NCBI RefSeq assembly: GCF_047528295.1
Contig: NZ_CP180001.1
Span: 310,001-374,000, forward strand
DNA: 64,000 nucleotides
Reading direction: 5' to 3'
Source of the DNA: Peptacetobacter sp900550335
GTDB taxonomy: Bacteria > Bacillota > Clostridia > Peptostreptococcales > Peptostreptococcaceae
The translations under genes were made by a program, and so were the position numbers. Below the pieces are notes generated by a model. It was not told where the DNA came from, did no database searches, and saw only the letters and a program-made list of their open reading frames with translations. Positions 53,960 to 62,123 of this stretch are shown here, piece after piece (position 1 is the stretch's first letter; each line of letters begins with the position of its first letter).

Positions 53960-54178
53960 CTACTTCTTACGCCAAGTGATTCTTCCTCTTGTAAGATCGT
54001 AAGGTGAAAGTTCAACATTTACCTTGTCCCCTTCAAGAATTCTTATGAAGTTCATTCTTAGCTTCCCTGAAATATGACATAATATTTCATGTCCATTTTC
54101 AAGTTTTACTTTAAACATTGCATTAGGTAAGCTTTCAACAACTGTACCTTCTAATTCTATAACATCTTTTTTGGCCAT
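53960..54178 (-). CDS. infA: Translation initiation factor IF-1
   Basis: The 72-residue OB-fold protein starts MAKKDVIELEGTVVESLPNA and ends ELSPYDLTRGRITWRKK, nearly invariant in Firmicutes. IF-1 binds the ribosomal A site during initiation. A 79-codon frame starting upstream begins inside the GGAGG and is rejected. Confidence 0.97.
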   Translation of the reverse strand: MAKKDVIELEGTVVESLPNAMFKVKLENGHEILCHISGKLRMNFIRILEGDKVNVELSPYDLTRGRITWRKK

Positions 54179-54235
54179 ATTAATTAACCAAACCTCCATT
54201 TCAGTAAGCTAGTTTTACCAGCTTCTTAAGTTCCG

Positions 54236-54339
54236 CTTTATAAAGAATCTATCATATCTTCTGAGGATAGTATTTTGGCTCTCATACTATCTCTCAAAAG
54301 ATCTGTGTTTCTAATTTGCTTAACTTTTTTTACCTTGGA
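54236..54339 (-). pseudogene. Possible remnant of a KOW-domain ribosome-associated gene
   Basis: Clostridia often carry a KOW (L14e-like) gene between map and infA. Here the gap is only 161 bp. Directly after the map stop, the minus strand reads SKVKKVKQIRNTDLLR, then in one frame MRAKILSSEDMIDSL. This resembles the C-terminal third of that family from memory. No KOW domain and no convincing start are present, and I cannot be sure both parts share one frame. Confidence 0.3.
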
Positions 54340-55086
54340 CTAAATCTTTGTTAGTATCAAAGGTTCATCCTCAGTAATTGCTATTGTGTGCTCATAATGA
54401 GCTGATTTTTTCTTATCTGCTGTAACAGCAGTCCAACCATTTGATAAAGTGAACACATGGCAAGTCCCGACATTTACCATTGGCTCAATGGCTAACACCA
54501 TACCCTTTTTTAATCTAGGGCCTTTACCTGGTGGACCATAGTTAAGTATCTCTGGTGCTTCGTGAAGTCGTTTCCCTACTCCATGACCAGCATATGACCT
54601 AACTACTGAAAAGTTGTTGTTTTGTATGTGTACTTGTATCGCATGCGAGATATCTGAAAGTCTATATCCGACTTTCGCAAATTTTAATCCTTCATAGAAG
54701 CTCTCTTTTGTAACTTCTATTAGTTTCCTATCTTCTTCAGATATCACAGCAACGGCATGTGTTTTTGCAGCATCCCCATGATATCCTTTATAATAGGCTC
54801 CTATATCAATACTTATAATGTCACCTTCTTTAAGTATCCTCTTCCCAGGTATTCCATGGACAACCTCTTCATTAACTGAAGCACATATACTTGCAGGGAA
54901 TCCGTTATACCCTTTAAAAGAAGGCTCTGCATTATATTTCCTGATATTATTTTCAGCTATTTTATCTAATTCCTCGGTTGATATTCCTGGAGCAATAGCT
55001 TTTCTCAGAACTTCATGAGTATCAGCGACTATTTTTCCCGCTTCTCTCATGAGTTCTATTTGTCTATCATTTTTTCTAATTATCAT
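54340..55086 (-). CDS. map: Type I methionine aminopeptidase
   Basis: The 248-residue enzyme removes N-terminal methionine. Metal ligands appear in order: SIDIGAYYKGYHGDAAKTHAV (two Asp), SYAGHGVGKRLHEAPEI (His), LAIEPMVNVG (Glu), and YEHTIAITED (Glu). It starts 3 bp after the adk stop. The protein ends LILTKI, the usual end for the family. Confidence 0.96.
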   Translation of the reverse strand: MIIRKNDRQIELMREAGKIVADTHEVLRKAIAPGISTEELDKIAENNIRKYNAEPSFKGYNGFPASICASVNEEVVHGIPGKRILKEGDIISIDIGAYYKGYHGDAAKTHAVAVISEEDRKLIEVTKESFYEGLKFAKVGYRLSDISHAIQVHIQNNNFSVVRSYAGHGVGKRLHEAPEILNYGPPGKGPRLKKGMVLAIEPMVNVGTCHVFTLSNGWTAVTADKKKSAHYEHTIAITEDEPLILTKI

Positions 55087-55089
55087 TTA

Positions 55090-55731
55090 TTAGCTTAAAG
55101 ATTCAACTATATCAGCAAATACTTTATCTATATCCTGATCCCCATTTATATCGGCTACTATTCCCTGTTCAGAGTAGTATCCTACTAATGGTTTAGTTTC
55201 ATCTAAATAAACCTGTATTCTTCTAGAAACAGTTTCTTCATTGTCGTCTGCTCTCTGGTGAAGAGGTTCTCCACATTTGTCACAAACGCCTTCTACTTTA
55301 GTTGGATTAAATTCTACGTGGAATGTTGCACCGCAAGCTTTACATATTCTTCTTCCTACAGCTCTTCCTACTAATATACTCTTATCAACTTCTATGTTAA
55401 CTATTTTATCAAGTTTTAATCCAGCTTCATTTAAATATTTGTCAAGCTGTTCAGCCTGATTTATATTTCTTGGGAATCCATCAAGCATAAATCCATTTTT
55501 GCAATCTTCCTGAGATATTCTATCAACAACAAGTCCGCAAGTTAATTCATCTGGAACTAGAAGTCCCTGATCCATGTATTCTTTTGCTTTTGTTCCTAAT
55601 TCTGTGCCTTCTTTTATATTCTTTCTAAATATGTCTCCAGTAGATATATGAGGTATATCGTATTTTTCCACTATTTTTGCTGCCTGAGTACCTTTACCTG
55701 CCCCTGGAGGTCCAAGTAATATTATTCTCAT
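55090..55731 (-). CDS. adk: Adenylate kinase
   Basis: The enzyme interconverts ATP, ADP and AMP. P-loop GPPGAGKGTQAAK lies near residue 7, and DGFPRNINQAEQL near residue 84. The lid carries a four-cysteine zinc site (CKACG...CDKCG), as in many Gram-positive kinases. The start MRIILLG was chosen because GGAG lies 9 bp upstream; longer in-frame starts at 55740 and 55746 are less likely. About 213 residues. Confidence 0.96.
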   Translation of the reverse strand: MRIILLGPPGAGKGTQAAKIVEKYDIPHISTGDIFRKNIKEGTELGTKAKEYMDQGLLVPDELTCGLVVDRISQEDCKNGFMLDGFPRNINQAEQLDKYLNEAGLKLDKIVNIEVDKSILVGRAVGRRICKACGATFHVEFNPTKVEGVCDKCGEPLHQRADDNEETVSRRIQVYLDETKPLVGYYSEQGIVADINGDQDIDKVFADIVESLS

Positions 55732-55755
55732 ATTATTCATCTCCAATTCGATAAA

Positions 55756-57024
55756 TTATTTTAAAAATCCCTGGTAATTTCTCATTACTAAATTCGATTC
55801 AAGCTGTCTCTTTAATTCAAGAGCAACTCCGACAACGATTAGAAGTGAAGTACCTGCTAAACTCATCGGTAATGAAAGATAATGAGTTATAAGTGCTGGT
55901 ATCATAGCGATTACACCTAGGAATGCAGCACCAGCTAAAGTTAATCTTGATAATATTCTTGATAGGTAGTCTTCTGTTGGTTTACCTGGTCTTATACCTG
56001 GTATGAATCCACCACCATTTTTCATATTCTTAGTTATATCTTCTACATTAAAAGATATAGTTGTGTAGAAATATGAGAAGAATATTATAAGTAATATTTC
56101 TATTGATCTATATATCCAGAATCCCTGCTCTGTAGCTCCACTTAACCACTGCTGAACAAACTGTTGAGCATCTGTCCCCATGAACATTGCTATTGTCTGT
56201 GGCATAGCTAATATAGAACTTGCGAATATTATTGGCATAACCCCTGACTGGTTAACTTTCATTGGTATATGAGAACTCTGTCCTCCATACATTTTTCTTC
56301 CAACAACTCTCTTCGCATACTGAACTGGTATCTTTCTTGTAGCTTCCTGTATAAATGTAACACCTAGTATAGTTAAAAGTATTACTACAACAAGAAGTAT
56401 AGCAGCCCAAATTGGTGTAGCACCAGATTTTATTTGGTTTGCTATAGCTATTCCATCTATTGGTATTCTTGATATTATACCAACAAATATTATAACAGAA
56501 CTACCATTTCCTAGTCCCTTTTCTGTTATTTTATCACCAATCCACATAACCATCATACTTGCTGAAACAAGTGTTATTATAACAGTTGTGATGAAAAATA
56601 CATTATCAGATTTTAAAGCACTTCTAACAATTCCAAGTGTTATTCCTATAGCCTGAACAAATGCTAGTGCAAGTGCAGTACATCTTGTGTACTTATCCAT
56701 CTTTTTCTTACCTTCTTCTCCTGATTTCTGAAGTTCTTTTAAACTTTCAAATCCAACAGTAAGAAGTTGTATGATGATCGAAGCAGTGATATAAGGTCCT
56801 ATTCCTAAAGCAAATAGTGTAAAGTTACTAAACGCTCCCCCAGTAAACATATTATATAAAGATAAAAGGTTATTACCCTCTACCATCTGTTTTATAATAC
56901 TAGTGTCTATCCCTGGCACCGGTATAGTAGTACCTATTCTAAATACCACTACCATCATTAGTGTATATAGAAGTTTTTTTCTTATTTCTTTAAGTTTCCA
57001 AGCCTGCTTTATCTGTGACAGCAC
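55756..57024 (-). CDS. secY: Preprotein translocase subunit SecY
   Basis: This 422-residue core channel of Sec export has ten hydrophobic segments. The plug region begins near residue 55 (LSLYNMFTGGAFSNFTLFALGIGPYITASI). The C-terminal loop GGGFIPGIRPGKPTEDYL, which contacts SecA and ribosome, is intact. The start is a GTG codon preceded by GGGGTGAT. secY-adk-map order is standard. Confidence 0.96.
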   Translation of the reverse strand: MLSQIKQAWKLKEIRKKLLYTLMMVVVFRIGTTIPVPGIDTSIIKQMVEGNNLLSLYNMFTGGAFSNFTLFALGIGPYITASIIIQLLTVGFESLKELQKSGEEGKKKMDKYTRCTALALAFVQAIGITLGIVRSALKSDNVFFITTVIITLVSASMMVMWIGDKITEKGLGNGSSVIIFVGIISRIPIDGIAIANQIKSGATPIWAAILLVVVILLTILGVTFIQEATRKIPVQYAKRVVGRKMYGGQSSHIPMKVNQSGVMPIIFASSILAMPQTIAMFMGTDAQQFVQQWLSGATEQGFWIYRSIEILLIIFFSYFYTTISFNVEDITKNMKNGGGFIPGIRPGKPTEDYLSRILSRLTLAGAAFLGVIAMIPALITHYLSLPMSLAGTSLLIVVGVALELKRQLESNLVMRNYQGFLK

Positions 57025-57067
57025 GTTTTAATCACCCCGCTTGACTGGCCTGGAGAACAGCAGGTTA

Positions 57068-57511
57068 TTATACTAACTCTGCTTTTCCTCCAGCTTTTTC
57101 TATTTTTTCCTGAGCTGAAGCAGTGAATTTTGCTGCTTTAACTGTTAAAGCTTTTTCTAATTCACCTTCACCTAAGATTTTTATTCCATCTTTAGCTATT
57201 TTGCTTATAACTTTAGTTGATTTTAATAATTCAGCTGTTATTTCAGTTCCGTTTTCGAATCTGTTAAGATCTTTAACGTTTACTTCAGTGTATTCTTTAG
57301 CGAATATGTTAGTGAAACCTCTCTTAGGAAGTCTTCTTGATAAAGGCATCTGTCCACCTTCGAAACCAACTCTAACTCCTCCACCTGAACGAGACCACTG
57401 ACCTTTCTGTCCACGTCCTGAAGTTTTACCCTGTCCAGTCGCAGTACCTCTACCTAATCTTTTAGTAGATCTTACAGCACCTTTAGCAGGTTTTAATTCA
57501 TGTAATTTCAT
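57068..57511 (-). CDS. rplO: 50S ribosomal protein L15
   Basis: The 147-residue protein starts MKLHELKPAKGAVRSTKRLGRG and has the glycine-rich GTATGQGKTSGRGQKGQWSR stretch that threads into 23S RNA. It lies between rpmD and secY, with AAAGGAGG before the ATG. Confidence 0.97.
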   Translation of the reverse strand: MKLHELKPAKGAVRSTKRLGRGTATGQGKTSGRGQKGQWSRSGGGVRVGFEGGQMPLSRRLPKRGFTNIFAKEYTEVNVKDLNRFENGTEITAELLKSTKVISKIAKDGIKILGEGELEKALTVKAAKFTASAQEKIEKAGGKAELV

Positions 57512-57544
57512 GGTTTTGCACCTCCTTTAATTTCCGTTTTGATA

Positions 57545-57730
57545 TTATTCAGTTATTTCAGTCACTTCTACTAAGTGAGAAACTTTTTTTATCATACCTC
57601 TCATCTGAGGTGTATCTTCTTTAACTACTACCTGTTCTCTTTTTCTTAACCCTAACGCTTCAACGTTTTTTCTCTGATTAGGAGTAGTTCCTATTGTACT
57701 TCTAACTAATTTTATCTGTAATTTAGCCAT
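57545..57730 (-). CDS. rpmD: 50S ribosomal protein L30
   Basis: The 61-residue protein reads MAKLQIKLVRSTIGTTPNQR and ends MIKKVSHLVEVTEITE, the bacterial short form of L30. It lies between rpsE and rplO. Confidence 0.96.
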   Translation of the reverse strand: MAKLQIKLVRSTIGTTPNQRKNVEALGLRKREQVVVKEDTPQMRGMIKKVSHLVEVTEITE

Positions 57731-57744
57731 TTTTAACTACCTCC

Positions 57745-58251
57745 TTAACCTAATAATTCTTCAACTTTTTTTCCTCTTAATCTAGCTATATCTTCAGCTG
57801 TTTTAAGTGAATTAAGTCCTTCTATAGTTGCGTTTACCATGTTTCTTGGGTTATTAGAACCTAAAGATTTAGCTCTAACGTCTTTTAATCCAGCTAATTC
57901 AAGTACGGCTCTTGCAGGACCCCCTGCTATAACTCCTGTACCTTCTGCAGCAGGCATTATAAGTATTTTACCAGCACCGAAGTGTCCGTTAACTTCGTGA
58001 GGTATAGTAGTACCAACCATTGGTACAGTTATTAAATTCTTTTTAGCATCTTCTACGGCTTTTTTTATAGCATCTGGAACTTCCATTGCTTTTCCAGAAC
58101 CTATACCTACATGTCCGTTTTCATCTCCAACAACTACTAAAGCTGCGAATCTAAAGTTTCTACCACCTTTAACAACTTTAGTAACACGTCTAACTTCAAC
58201 AACTCTTTCCTGTAGATCAAGAGCTGATGCATCTATTGGTTTACGTAGCAT
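57745..58251 (-). CDS. rpsE: 30S ribosomal protein S5
   Basis: The 168-residue protein has the S5 double-stranded-RNA-binding fold (DLQERVVEVRRVTKVVKGGRNFRFAALVVVGD). The following GHVGIGSGKAMEVPDAIKKA is the region where fidelity and spectinomycin mutations fall in other bacteria. No unusual residue stands out. Confidence 0.97.
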   Translation of the reverse strand: MLRKPIDASALDLQERVVEVRRVTKVVKGGRNFRFAALVVVGDENGHVGIGSGKAMEVPDAIKKAVEDAKKNLITVPMVGTTIPHEVNGHFGAGKILIMPAAEGTGVIAGGPARAVLELAGLKDVRAKSLGSNNPRNMVNATIEGLNSLKTAEDIARLRGKKVEELLG

Positions 58252-58269
58252 GTGTTTCCCTCCTTTTTA

Positions 58270-58638
58270 TTAGAATTTAAGACCAGCTTCTCTAGCTCCG
58301 TCTGCTAATTCTTTTATTCTTCCGTGATATATATATCCACCTCTGTCGAATACAACTTCAGTGATTCCTTTTTCTATAGCTTTTTTAGCAACTAATTCTC
58401 CAACTTTTCTAGCTGCTTCTTTGTTTCCTGTATGTCCAACAGCTTCTTTAACTTCTTTTTCTAATGAAGAAGCAGCAGTTAAAGTAACTCTCTGAACGTC
58501 ATCTATTATCTGAGCATATATGTTATTAGCACTTCTGAAGACACAAAGTCTTGGTCTAGCAGCTGTACCAGAAAGATTTTTTCTTACTCTTTTATGTCTC
58601 TGAACTCTTTTAGCGTTTTTATCAGCTTTTTTTATCAC
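58270..58638 (-). CDS. rplR: 50S ribosomal protein L18
   Basis: This 5S rRNA-binding protein includes RVRKNLSGTAARPRLCVFRSANNIYAQIIDD and ends GRIKELADGAREAGLKF. The start is probably the GTG at 58638, about 8 bp after AAAGGAG; another in-frame GTG at 58647 overlaps that site. About 122 residues. Confidence 0.94.
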   Translation of the reverse strand: MIKKADKNAKRVQRHKRVRKNLSGTAARPRLCVFRSANNIYAQIIDDVQRVTLTAASSLEKEVKEAVGHTGNKEAARKVGELVAKKAIEKGITEVVFDRGGYIYHGRIKELADGAREAGLKF

Positions 58639-58682
58639 TTCATTCACTCCTTTCCAGTGTGTATATTAAGTAACTATTTTAC

Positions 58683-59225
58683 TTATTTTTTACCAGTTTT
58701 ACCTTCTTTACGTATGATTACTTCATCAACGTATCTTATACCTTTACCTTTGTATGGTTCTGGTTTTCTCCAAGCTCTTATTTTAGCAGCGTAGTTTCCT
58801 ACTAACTGTTTGTCAGTACCTTTAACAACTATTTCTAGCTGGTTTGGACACTCAACTGTTATACCTTCTGGATCTTCCATTTCTACTGGATGAGAGAATC
58901 CTAAGTTCATAACTAATGTTTTTCCGTTTTTCTGGGCTCTGTAACCAACACCCTTTAATTCCATTTTCTTTTCGTATCCTTCACTAACACCAACTATCAT
59001 GTTGTTTAATAAAGTTCTTGTTAATCCGTGTAAAGATCTATGTTTTTTGTTGTCAGTTGGTCTTGTAACAACTATTGTATTTTCTTCTTTGTTTATAGTT
59101 AATTCATCACTTAACTGTTTTACTAATGTTCCTTTTGGTCCTTTTACTGTAACTAAGTTTCCTTCAGCTATTTCAACTTCAACTCCTGCAGGAACGTTTA
59201 TTGGTTTAACACCTATTCTTGACAT
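58683..59225 (-). CDS. rplF: 50S ribosomal protein L6
   Basis: The 180-residue, two-domain protein starts MSRIGVKPINVPAGVEVEI and ends with the signature EPYKGKGIRYVDEVIIRKEGKTGKK. It binds near the sarcin-ricin loop. Order rpsH-rplF-rplR is standard. Confidence 0.97.
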   Translation of the reverse strand: MSRIGVKPINVPAGVEVEIAEGNLVTVKGPKGTLVKQLSDELTINKEENTIVVTRPTDNKKHRSLHGLTRTLLNNMIVGVSEGYEKKMELKGVGYRAQKNGKTLVMNLGFSHPVEMEDPEGITVECPNQLEIVVKGTDKQLVGNYAAKIRAWRKPEPYKGKGIRYVDEVIIRKEGKTGKK

Positions 59226-59254
59226 CGTAGCACCTCCTTACTTTTTAACGATTA

Positions 59255-59653
59255 TTACCAAACGTAGCAGATTACTTCTCCACCAACATTTTCTTTTCTT
59301 GCTTCTTTATCTGTTAATATACCTTTAGAAGTAGACATTATAGCTACACCTAATCCGTTTAATACCTTTGGTATTTCGTCTTTAGAGCTGTAAACTCTCA
59401 TACCAGGTTTAGATATTCTCTTAAGTCCTGATATAACTCTTTCGCCTTCTATTCCGTACTTTAATTGTAATCTTATTATTCCCTGTTTTCCATCTTCTAT
59501 AACGTCATAACCTTTAACGAAACCTTCTTCAAGAAGTATTCTAGCTATTTCTTTTTTTATGTTAGAAGCGGGAACGTCAACAGTTTCATGCTTAACTGTG
59601 TTCGCATTTCTTATACGAGTAAGCATATCTGCAATTGGATCTGTCATTGTCAT
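59255..59653 (-). CDS. rpsH: 30S ribosomal protein S8
   Basis: The 132-residue protein starts MTMTDPIADMLTRIRNANTVKHE and ends with STSKGILTDKEARKENVGGEVICYVW. GGAGGG lies 7 bp before the first ATG, so the two-residue-longer form is kept. In E. coli S8 represses the spc operon; that is not shown here. Confidence 0.97.
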   Translation of the reverse strand: MTMTDPIADMLTRIRNANTVKHETVDVPASNIKKEIARILLEEGFVKGYDVIEDGKQGIIRLQLKYGIEGERVISGLKRISKPGMRVYSSKDEIPKVLNGLGVAIMSTSKGILTDKEARKENVGGEVICYVW

Positions 59654-59684
59654 TTTATAGCCCTCCTTCCATTCTTTCCAAATC

Positions 59685-59870
59685 TTACCAACTTGCTTTT
59701 CTTACGCCAGGTATTTCACCTTTGTATGCTAATTCTCTAAAGCATATACGGCATATTCCAAAGTCTTTTAAAACTGCATGTGGTCTTCCACATATAGAAC
59801 ATCTAGTGTATTCTCTAGTTTTATATTTCTGTTTTCTCTGCTGTTTAACAACCATTGCTTTTCTAGCCAC
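59685..59870 (-). CDS. rpsZ: 30S ribosomal protein S14, zinc-binding type (S14Z)
   Basis: The 61-residue short form has CSICGRPHAVLKDFGICRICFREL, four cysteines that bind zinc. Firmicutes often hold a second, zinc-free S14 elsewhere; none is in this window. It lies between rplE and rpsH. Confidence 0.96.
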   Translation of the reverse strand: MARKAMVVKQQRKQKYKTREYTRCSICGRPHAVLKDFGICRICFRELAYKGEIPGVRKASW

Positions 59871-59887
59871 GGGAATCCCTCCTTTAC

Positions 59888-60430
59888 TTACTTAGAAAAT
59901 GGCATTCCTAATAATTTTATTAATTCACGAGCTTCTTCGTCAGTTTTAGCTGTAGTAACGAAGATTATGTCCATTCCTCTAACTTTGTCTACTTTATCGT
60001 ATTCTATTTCAGGGAATATTAACTGTTCTTTTATTCCTAGTGCGTAGTTTCCTCTTCCGTCGAATGAATCTGCACTTACACCTCTGAAGTCTCTAACTCT
60101 TGGTAAAGAAACAGTAACTAATTTATCCATGAAGTAGAACATTTTGTCATCTCTTAATGTAACTTTTGTACCTATTGGCATTCCTTCTCTTAATTTGAAG
60201 TTCGCAACAGATTTTCTAGCTCTAGTTATAACTGGTTTCTGTCCAGATATTATTTCTAGTTCTTCAACAGCTTTTTCTAATCCTTTTGGATTTTCTTTAG
60301 CGTCACCTATCCCCATGTTTATAACTATTTTAACTAATTTAGGTATTTCCATTACGTTTTTGTATTCAAATTTCTCCATTAAAGCTGGAGCAACTTCTTT
60401 TATATATTTTTCTTCTAATCTAGAAGCCAT
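59888..60430 (-). CDS. rplE: 50S ribosomal protein L5
   Basis: The 180-residue 5S rRNA-binding protein includes VVINMGIGDAKENPKGLEKA and RDFRGVSADSFDGRGNYALGIKEQ. It links 5S RNA to the P-site region. It lies between rplX and rpsZ. Confidence 0.97.
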   Translation of the reverse strand: MASRLEEKYIKEVAPALMEKFEYKNVMEIPKLVKIVINMGIGDAKENPKGLEKAVEELEIISGQKPVITRARKSVANFKLREGMPIGTKVTLRDDKMFYFMDKLVTVSLPRVRDFRGVSADSFDGRGNYALGIKEQLIFPEIEYDKVDKVRGMDIIFVTTAKTDEEARELIKLLGMPFSK

Positions 60431-60455
60431 TTAAGGTCCCTCCTTTCATTACTTA

Positions 60456-60764
60456 TTATAATTCTTTTCCGCTCTTTGCTGATACTCTTACTTTAACTCC
60501 GTCTTTTTCTACGAATCTAACTCTAACACCTTTTCCTGTTTCAGGATCGAATGGCATTACATTAGACATATCTATTGGAGCTTCTTTATTTATTATTCCA
60601 CCCTGCTGGTTCATAGCAGATGGTTTCTGGTGTTTAGTTATTACGTTAACTCCTTCAACAGTAACTTTGTTAGCTTTAGGGTTTACGTTAAGAACTGTAC
60701 CTTTTTTACCTTTGTCTTTTCCTGCTATAACTACTACAGTGTCACCTTTTTTAACTCTCATCAT
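60456..60764 (-). CDS. rplX: 50S ribosomal protein L24
   Basis: The 102-residue protein starts MMRVKKGDTVVVIAGKDKGKKGTVLNV, a KOW motif, and contains EGVNVITKHQKPSAMNQQGGI. L24 starts 50S assembly on 23S domain I. Either of two adjacent ATGs could be used after AAGGAGGTG. Confidence 0.97.
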   Translation of the reverse strand: MMRVKKGDTVVVIAGKDKGKKGTVLNVNPKANKVTVEGVNVITKHQKPSAMNQQGGIINKEAPIDMSNVMPFDPETGKGVRVRFVEKDGVKVRVSAKSGKEL

Positions 60765-60784
60765 TTCTCATTGCACCTCCTTAA

Positions 60785-61153
60785 TTATAAAACTTCTGGA
60801 GCAAGAGAAACTATTTTCATAAAGTCATTATCTCTTAATTCTCTTGCAACAGGCCCAAATATACGAGTTCCTACTGGAGTTTTATCGTCTTTTATTATAA
60901 CTGCTGCATTTTCATCAAATGATATATAACTTCCGTCGTTACGTCTTACGCCTTTTTTGCTTCTTACTATAACTGCTTTTACAACTTTACCTTTTTTTAC
61001 AACTCCACCTGGTGTTGCACTTTTTACTGTAGCAACAACTACGTCGCCTATATTAGCATATCTTCTTTTACTTCCACCAAGAACACGTATAGTTAATAGT
61101 TCTTTGGCACCAGAGTTGTCTGCAACTCTTAGACGAGTTTCCTGCTGTATCAT
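60785..61153 (-). CDS. rplN: 50S ribosomal protein L14
   Basis: The 122-residue protein starts MIQQETRLRVADNSGAKELLTIRVLGG and ends RELRDNDFMKIVSLAPEVL, fully typical of L14. It forms an intersubunit bridge. It lies between rpsQ and rplX. Confidence 0.97.
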   Translation of the reverse strand: MIQQETRLRVADNSGAKELLTIRVLGGSKRRYANIGDVVVATVKSATPGGVVKKGKVVKAVIVRSKKGVRRNDGSYISFDENAAVIIKDDKTPVGTRIFGPVARELRDNDFMKIVSLAPEVL

Positions 61154-61177
61154 CGTAATCCCTCCTTCTTAAAAAAA

Positions 61178-61432
61178 CTATTTAACCTTTTCAACAACTT
61201 CAACTAATCTAAATCTTTTATCTTTTGATAAAGGTCTAGTTTCCATTATTTTAACTCTATCTCCGATGTTACATACGTTGTTTTCATCATGAGCTTTGAA
61301 TGTTTTTGTTCTCTTAACACGTTTGTTGTATAATGGATGACGAACGAATTCTTCAACAGCAACAACTATTGTTTTATCCATTTTATCACTTACAACACGG
61401 CCTATTCTAACTTTTCTTCTTCCTCTTTCCAT
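61178..61432 (-). CDS. rpsQ: 30S ribosomal protein S17
   Basis: The protein starts MERGRRKVRIGRVVSDKMDKTIVV and includes NVCNIGDRVKIMETRPLSKDKRFRLVEV. The ATG at 61432 lies after GGAGG; an in-frame TTG at 61453 overlaps the ribosome-binding site and is rejected. About 84 residues. Confidence 0.96.
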   Translation of the reverse strand: MERGRRKVRIGRVVSDKMDKTIVVAVEEFVRHPLYNKRVKRTKTFKAHDENNVCNIGDRVKIMETRPLSKDKRFRLVEVVEKVK

Positions 61433-61456
61433 GTTTAAAAAGCCTCCTTCCAATTA

Positions 61457-61660
61457 TTAAGCTCTAGCTTCGTTTAACTTTCTTTCAGCAAGAACAGTTT
61501 TAACTTTTGCTATATCTTTTTTAACAAATTTGATTCTAGCTGTATTTTCTAACTGACCAGTAGCTAATTGGAATCTTAAGCTAAATAATTCACTTTTGAA
61601 TTCGTTTAATTTTTCTGTAAGCTGTTCACTTGTTAATTCTCTTAATTCTTTAGCTTTCAT
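61457..61660 (-). CDS. rpmC: 50S ribosomal protein L29
   Basis: The all-helical protein reads MKAKELRELTSEQLTEKLNEFKSELFSLRFQLATGQLEN. The start at 61660 lies just after the rplP stop, with GGGTGGTGA upstream; the longer frame to 61672 would overlap rplP and is less likely. It forms part of the exit-tunnel rim. Confidence 0.95.
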   Translation of the reverse strand: MKAKELRELTSEQLTEKLNEFKSELFSLRFQLATGQLENTARIKFVKKDIAKVKTVLAERKLNEARA

Positions 61661-61661
61661 C

Positions 61662-62090
61662 CTATTCACCACCCTTTACCTGATCTTCTTTTTTAACAAA
61701 TTTACATTTGATAGGTAGTTTGTTAGCAGCAAGTCTCATAGCTTCTCTTGCTTTTTCTTCTCCTACACCACCTATTTCGAACATTACTCTTCCTGGTTTT
61801 ACAACTGCTACCCAGTATTCTGGTGAACCTTTACCGGCACCCATACGAGTTTCAGCTGGTTTTCTTGTTATTGGTTTATGAGGGAATATTTTTATCCAAA
61901 CTTTTCCCCCTCTTTTCATATATCTTGTCATCGCAACTCTGGCTGCTTCTATCTGGTTTGAAGTTATCCAAGATGGTTCCATAGCAACTAGACCGAAATC
62001 ACCGTAAGTTACTGTGTTACCTTTGTTAGCTTTCCCAGACATGCTTCCTCTGTGAACTCTACGACGTTTAACTCTCTTTGGCATTAACAT
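61662..62090 (-). CDS. rplP: 50S ribosomal protein L16
   Basis: The 142-residue protein starts MLMPKRVKRRRVHRGSMSGKANKGN and has the universal MGAGKGSPEYWVAVVKPGR motif near residue 83. GGAGG lies 10 bp before the first ATG, which agrees with the usual MLxPKR start. It organises the A-site tRNA region. Confidence 0.97.
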   Translation of the reverse strand: MLMPKRVKRRRVHRGSMSGKANKGNTVTYGDFGLVAMEPSWITSNQIEAARVAMTRYMKRGGKVWIKIFPHKPITRKPAETRMGAGKGSPEYWVAVVKPGRVMFEIGGVGEEKAREAMRLAANKLPIKCKFVKKEDQVKGGE

Positions 62091-62123
62091 GAGTATTTTT
62101 CCTCCCTTCCTCGAACCTTTTAA

